Of a stretch of 64,000 bases of DNA, positions 60,523-64,000 are shown in pieces. The DNA lies in contig NZ_CP014845.1 in NCBI RefSeq assembly GCF_001598055.1, positions 1,302,001 through 1,366,000 of the forward strand, in the 5' to 3' direction. The notes beneath the pieces were generated by a model. It saw only the letters and a program-made list of their open reading frames with translations, ran no database searches and was not told where the DNA came from. The stretch is from Cupriavidus nantongensis. Its GTDB lineage: Bacteria > Pseudomonadota > Gammaproteobacteria > Burkholderiales > Burkholderiaceae. The position numbers were made by a program, and so were the translations under genes. The first letter of the stretch is position 1. Each line of letters begins with the position of its first letter.

Positions 60523-61161
60523 TCAGAACTTCGGAATACGCAGCGTCTTGCTCACCATCAGCGTACCCGACAGCGCGAACAGCAGCACCAGCGGATGCAG
60601 CACGGCGGGGCCGAGCGCCCATGCGCCGCCAGGCAGTTCGGCACCGAGCTGGCCCTGCGAGGCGCACCACGCCAGCACGGCGGTCAGCAGCACGCTGGTG
60701 GGGATGGGCGTGCCTTCGAAGTACGCCACCTTGCCGCTGTCGCTGCCGGCTGCCAGCGATTCGGCGGTGACGTTGAAGCGCGCCAGCCGGCTGACGCCGC
60801 AGCAGACAAAGTAGATCAGCACCGCCAGGTCCCAGCCGCCGCGCATGCCGGCGGCAAAGGCCAGCGTGGCGGGGCCGACGCCGAACGAGATCACGTCGGC
60901 CAGCGAGTCCAGCTCGCGCCCCAGCGCGGAATGCGCATGGCGCCAGCGCGCGATGCGGCCGTCCAGCACGTCGAAGATAAAGGCCAGCGGTGCCAGCGCC
61001 GCGGCCGTATAGAAATGCGCCAACTGCTGGTCCGCGACGAAAAACATCGCGAAGAACACCGACCCCATGCCGCAGGCCGCGTTGCCGAGCGTAAACACAT
61101 CGGCCAGCTGCAGTTCGCGCAGCATCGAGAAATGGCGGGGGCGTTCGGGCCGGGTGTTCAT
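60523..61161 (-). CDS. pssA: CDP-diacylglycerol-serine O-phosphatidyltransferase
   Basis: The 212-residue membrane protein has the CDP-alcohol phosphotransferase motif at 64-89: D64-x2-D67-G-x2-A-R-x8-G-x3-D85-x3-D89. Helices flank it, and 'CGVSRLARFNV' and 'FEGTPIPTSVLL' are as in bacterial phosphatidylserine synthases. It joins serine to CDP-diacylglycerol, the first step to phosphatidylethanolamine. The ATG at 61161 was preferred to an in-frame upstream start that overlaps the ABM gene. It follows that gene with eight bases between. Confidence 0.9.
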   Translation of the reverse strand: MNTRPERPRHFSMLRELQLADVFTLGNAACGMGSVFFAMFFVADQQLAHFYTAAALAPLAFIFDVLDGRIARWRHAHSALGRELDSLADVISFGVGPATLAFAAGMRGGWDLAVLIYFVCCGVSRLARFNVTAESLAAGSDSGKVAYFEGTPIPTSVLLTAVLAWCASQGQLGAELPGGAWALGPAVLHPLVLLFALSGTLMVSKTLRIPKF

Positions 61162-61169
61162 GGCGCGGC

Positions 61170-61460
61170 TTACAGGACCTTGGACACGTGGTGCACGTTG
61201 GGCGGCGCGGCGAAGGTTTCCGCTACCAGCCCGCGCCATTGCTGGAATTCGGGCGATTCGCGGAACAGCACCATGTGGTCGTCGACGGTTTCCCAGTCCA
61301 CCACCAGGGTGTACTGTTCCGGCTGCTCGATCGAGCGGAACAGCTGCACCCCGTGGCAGCCGTGCGAGCGCAGGAACAGCGGCGTGGCCTGGCTTACGCC
61401 TTGCTCGAACTGCTTGTCCATGCCGGGCTTGATGGTGATTTGCGCGATTTCCTTGATCAT
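61170..61460 (-). CDS. ABM-domain (antibiotic biosynthesis monooxygenase-like) protein
   Basis: The 96-residue protein is a single dimeric alpha-beta barrel ABM domain: 'ITIKPGMDKQFEQGV' at the start, 'HGCHGVQLFRSIEQPEQYTL' in the middle and 'VVDWETVDDHMVLFRESPEF'. Such small proteins include quinol or haem monooxygenases and proteins of unknown role. It precedes pssA in a two-gene operon. No catalytic residue can be assigned. Confidence 0.82.
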   Translation of the reverse strand: MIKEIAQITIKPGMDKQFEQGVSQATPLFLRSHGCHGVQLFRSIEQPEQYTLVVDWETVDDHMVLFRESPEFQQWRGLVAETFAAPPNVHHVSKVL

Positions 61461-61614
61461 GTCGTCGTGGCGATGAGGTGGATGCCGGCGCCGGTCGGGT
61501 ACCGGCGGGTCTCTACTACCTTAGCACGATCGCGGCGTCACATGCCCGCGGCAAGCATTCCGTTACAAGCGGGGGTTAGCATCGTCCACCTTGCCAACAC
61601 CTGCCGAAACCGTC

Positions 61615-63426
61615 ATGCGTCTGCCTCCGCCTGAATGCAGCATTGCGCTGTCCGCCCTGTCCCTGGCTTGCCTGATGGGATGTTCGTCCGGCGCCGATGC
61701 TGCAATGCAGCCATGCGGCAGCCCCGCGACCGCGCTTGCCGAGATCCGCAGCCCCGGCCAGGTCTCGCCGCTTGCCGGCCGCACGGTCGAAGTCCAGGCC
61801 ATCGTCACGGCGGACTTCAGCGGCGACGGCGGCCTGCGCGGCTTCTTCCTGCAGACCGCGGATGCGCAGCGCCTGCATCGACCCGGTCTTTCGGAAGGGC
61901 TCTTTGTCTACGCGCCGCGCGCCCGGGCCGATGTCGGCGACATGGTGCGCGTGTCCGGAAAGATCGAAGAAAAATTCGGACAAACGCAACTGGCGCTGTC
62001 GGGCTCGCCCGCCGTATGCGCGCGCGGGCTGTCCGTCACGCCGCAAACGCTGACGCTGCCGCTTGCCGGCGAATCCGACCTGGCCGCCATGGAGGGCATG
62101 CTGGTACGGTTGCCACAGACGCTGACCGTCAGCGATGCCCACGAACTGGGCCGTTATGGCACCTTGGTGCTGAGCCACGGGCGCCCCATCGCGCCCACGC
62201 AACAGGCACTGCCGGGGCCGGCTGCGCGGCAAGCCGCCGCCGCCAACGCACGCAACCGCTTGTTGCTCGACGATGGCTCGACACGCCAGTTTCCTGCCGT
62301 GGTGCCCTACCCGCCCCCGCGACTCTCGCCAGCGCATCCGGTACGCGCCGGCGATACCGTCACCGGCGTGCAGGGGGTGCTGGAGCGACGGCACGGACAA
62401 TGGCGGCTGCAGCCGGTACGCGGTGCCGGCGCACCGGCCTACCAGCACGCCAACCCGCGCCCCGCGGCACCGCCGCGGCATCCGGCCACCGCGCTGCGCG
62501 TGGCGGCCTTTAATCTGCAGAACTACTTCAATGGCGATGGCCACGGCGGGGGCCTGGATGCGCCCGACAACCGCGGCGCGCCGGACACTGCAGCGCTGGC
62601 ACGGCAACAGGCCAAGCTGGTGGCCGCGCTACGCGGCCTGGACGCCGACGTGATCGGCCTGATGGAAGTCCAGAACAATGGCTATGGCCCGACCGGCGCG
62701 ATCCGCCAGCTCGCCACGCTGCTGGGGCCGGACTGGCGCGTGGCCGACCCAGGCACGCCCGCGCTCGGCACCGATGCCATCGCGGTCGGGCTGCTGTACA
62801 ACGCCCGCACCGCGCTGCCCGCCGGCCGGGTGGCGACCACATGGCTGGGCGAGCGCAGCCGCCAGCCGCTGGCAGCCACGTTCCGCGCGGCGGCAGGTGG
62901 CGCGCCGGTGACGGTGGTGGTCAACCATTTCAAATCCAAGAACTGCGTCGAGGCCGCCGGCGCGCAAGCCGACCAGCGCGACGGCCAGGGCTGCTGGAAT
63001 CCCGCGCGCGTGCAGGCCGCCGACACCCTTGCGCGCTGGCTGGGCACCGCGCCGACCGGCATCGCCGAAGCCGGCGTGCTGGTGATCGGCGACCTGAACA
63101 GCTACGCGATGGAAGACCCGATACGCCTGCTGGCACGACGCGGCTACGCCGACCTGGTCGCGCGCTTTGCCGGCCCGCACACCTACAGCTACGTCTACGC
63201 GGCGCAGGCCGGCTATCTGGACCATGTGCTTGCCGACGCCTCGGCCGCGGCGCAGGTGGTGGCCGTACATGCGTGGCATATCAATGCCGATGAGCCTGCG
63301 GCCTTCTCCTATGCCTCGGCCCCGGGCTCAGGCGCCGCGCCGGCCTTCTATGCGCATGACCCGTACCGGTCTTCCGATCACGATCCCCTGGTGGTCGATT
63401 TCGCCAACAGCCCGCGCGCCAGGTAG
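61615..63426 (+). CDS. ExeM/NucH-like extracellular nuclease (EEP superfamily)
   Basis: The 603-residue protein has a lipoprotein-like signal (Leu-Met-Gly-Cys, C23). An OB-fold domain of the YhcR type spans about 40-140, and the endonuclease/exonuclease/phosphatase domain runs from about 290. The catalytic landmarks are 'AAFNLQNYFN', 'DVIGLMEVQNNG', 'VVNHFKSKN', 'VIGDLNSYAMEDP', 'GYLDHVLAD' and the terminal 'SSDHDPLVVDF'. It should degrade extracellular DNA. The ATG at 61615 starts the signal peptide; an in-frame ATG 24 bases earlier is possible. Its 3' end overlaps the DUF2127 gene on the other strand by 49 bases. Confidence 0.9.
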   Translation: MRLPPPECSIALSALSLACLMGCSSGADAAMQPCGSPATALAEIRSPGQVSPLAGRTVEVQAIVTADFSGDGGLRGFFLQTADAQRLHRPGLSEGLFVYAPRARADVGDMVRVSGKIEEKFGQTQLALSGSPAVCARGLSVTPQTLTLPLAGESDLAAMEGMLVRLPQTLTVSDAHELGRYGTLVLSHGRPIAPTQQALPGPAARQAAAANARNRLLLDDGSTRQFPAVVPYPPPRLSPAHPVRAGDTVTGVQGVLERRHGQWRLQPVRGAGAPAYQHANPRPAAPPRHPATALRVAAFNLQNYFNGDGHGGGLDAPDNRGAPDTAALARQQAKLVAALRGLDADVIGLMEVQNNGYGPTGAIRQLATLLGPDWRVADPGTPALGTDAIAVGLLYNARTALPAGRVATTWLGERSRQPLAATFRAAAGGAPVTVVVNHFKSKNCVEAAGAQADQRDGQGCWNPARVQAADTLARWLGTAPTGIAEAGVLVIGDLNSYAMEDPIRLLARRGYADLVARFAGPHTYSYVYAAQAGYLDHVLADASAAAQVVAVHAWHINADEPAAFSYASAPGSGAAPAFYAHDPYRSSDHDPLVVDFANSPRAR

Positions 63427-63845
63427 AGCACCACCAGCAGGTTGGCCGCGGCCAGCGCGCCATGCAGCCAGCTGGGATGGACCAGGGCTTCGTACAGTTC
63501 CAGCGGGATGTAGATGCCGCCCGACCACACGCCGAGCCAGTTGCCCCAGGCCAGCCCGCGCCACAGCCCATAAGCTTCGGCAAAGCGCAGCAGCGCGTAG
63601 GCCGCGGCGGATGCACCGATAGCCCACAGGCGCGCGTTGTCGGGATGCTCGAGCAAGGACAGGAAGATGGTGGGATAGCGGCTGGCCGGATTGACGTGCC
63701 AGCGCTGGATGATGGCCTCGGCCAGCGCCTGGGCATCGCGATGCAGCAGTGCGGCCAGGCCGAGCCCGGCCACGATCACCAGCAGCCCCTTGGCCGCTTC
63801 GAACAACGCAATGCTCCTGAGGCCCAGTGCGCCCTGCTTTGCCAT
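63378..63845 (-). CDS. DUF2127 small membrane protein
   Basis: The 155-residue protein has four likely hydrophobic segments (about 12-32, 74-92, 97-115 and 128-147) and the DUF2127 pattern 'LRSIALFEAAKGLLVIVAGL', 'EAYGLWRGLAWG', 'YIPLELYEAL'. The function of the family is unknown. Its end overlaps the end of the nuclease gene on the opposite strand. Confidence 0.85.
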   Translation of the reverse strand: MAKQGALGLRSIALFEAAKGLLVIVAGLGLAALLHRDAQALAEAIIQRWHVNPASRYPTIFLSLLEHPDNARLWAIGASAAAYALLRFAEAYGLWRGLAWGNWLGVWSGGIYIPLELYEALVHPSWLHGALAAANLLVVLYLARGLLAKSTTRGS

Positions 63846-63924
63846 GCGGTATCTCCGGTCGATGCAAGTCCTGCAAAGCCGGTATTGTGCAATATCGGGA
63901 GCGGGATCGTGACCGGGTCGCGCG

Positions 63925-64000
63925 CTATGGCGCAGGCTGGGCCTCCAGCAGCGACTTGAGCCGGCGCACGGCTTCGGTGGACTCGGCCTGGAGCTGGTCG
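63925..64000 (-). CDS. C-terminal end of a gene cut by the right edge
   Basis: Only the last 24 codons are visible: a charged helix ('DQLQAESTEAVRRLKSLLEA') followed by Gln-Pro-Ala-Pro and a TAG at 63925-63927. Too little is present for identification, but the amphipathic helix and stop fit the end of a real protein. Confidence 0.45.
   Translation of the reverse strand, partial: DQLQAESTEAVRRLKSLLEAQPAP

Noticed and set aside
1..64000. CRISPR arrays, tRNA or rRNA genes
   Set aside because: No regularly spaced short repeats and no tRNA-like cloverleaf or rRNA signature were noticed; a dedicated scan was not possible.

Overview
This is a high-GC window that looks like a beta-proteobacterial chromosome or megaplasmid, most likely from the Cupriavidus/Ralstonia/Burkholderia group. 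That placement is inferred from the third-position GC bias, the betaproteobacterial style of the secretion genes and the effector families; no rRNA or other marker gene is present. About 54 of the 64 kb is one complete type VI secretion system (T6SS) locus with several effector cassettes. The last 10 kb is ordinary chromosomal sequence.

Layout. Bases 1-4831 (minus strand) hold a VgrG (vgrG1), a phospholipase D effector cut by the left edge, and a membrane-anchored Lys/Ala/Pro-rich protein. Bases 5109-13799 (plus) hold an M15-type peptidoglycan peptidase (TagX-like), a PAAR spike tip, an unknown two-helix membrane protein, tssM, tagF and an OmpA-domain protein. Bases 13855-39800 (minus) hold a TPR lipoprotein, tssB, tssC, hcp, tssE, tssF, tssG and clpV, then two vgrG-led cassettes, two broken SUMF1/FGE-like genes on the plus strand, and tssA. 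The first cassette is vgrG3 - DUF4123 chaperone - VasX/BTH_I2691-like effector - DUF6708 membrane protein. The second is an N-terminally truncated vgrG2 followed by an unrecognised 742-residue candidate effector. Bases 40056-42926 (plus) hold tssJ, tssK and tssL. They are followed by vgrG4 with a PoNe-like nuclease and PoNi-like immunity gene, a collapsed fifth vgrG, a second candidate toxin with an undescribed C-terminal domain, and tandem immunity genes.

How it works together. TssJLM form the membrane complex. TssK, E, F and G with VgrG form the baseplate. TssBC form the sheath around the Hcp tube, TssA primes assembly and ClpV recycles the sheath. PAAR and VgrG carry the effectors. vgrG1, vgrG2, vgrG4 and the vgrG5 remnant end in different transthyretin-like C-terminal extensions placed directly before a cargo gene, whereas vgrG3 lacks one and uses a DUF4123 chaperone. 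Near-identical vgrG segments flank the cargo genes and both cassette arms contain truncated relics, so the locus appears to be a recombination-driven effector-swapping region. The cargo genes are visibly poorer in GC than the core. No Fha, PpkA or PppA gene is in the window.

Bases 54392-64000 encode a small secreted protein, a 5'-nucleotidase lipoprotein, a divergent TetR/DHA2 efflux pair, another MFS carrier, phosphatidylserine synthase with an ABM-domain protein, an ExeM-like extracellular nuclease, a DUF2127 membrane protein and the end of one further gene. No tRNA, rRNA, CRISPR array or transposase gene was seen.
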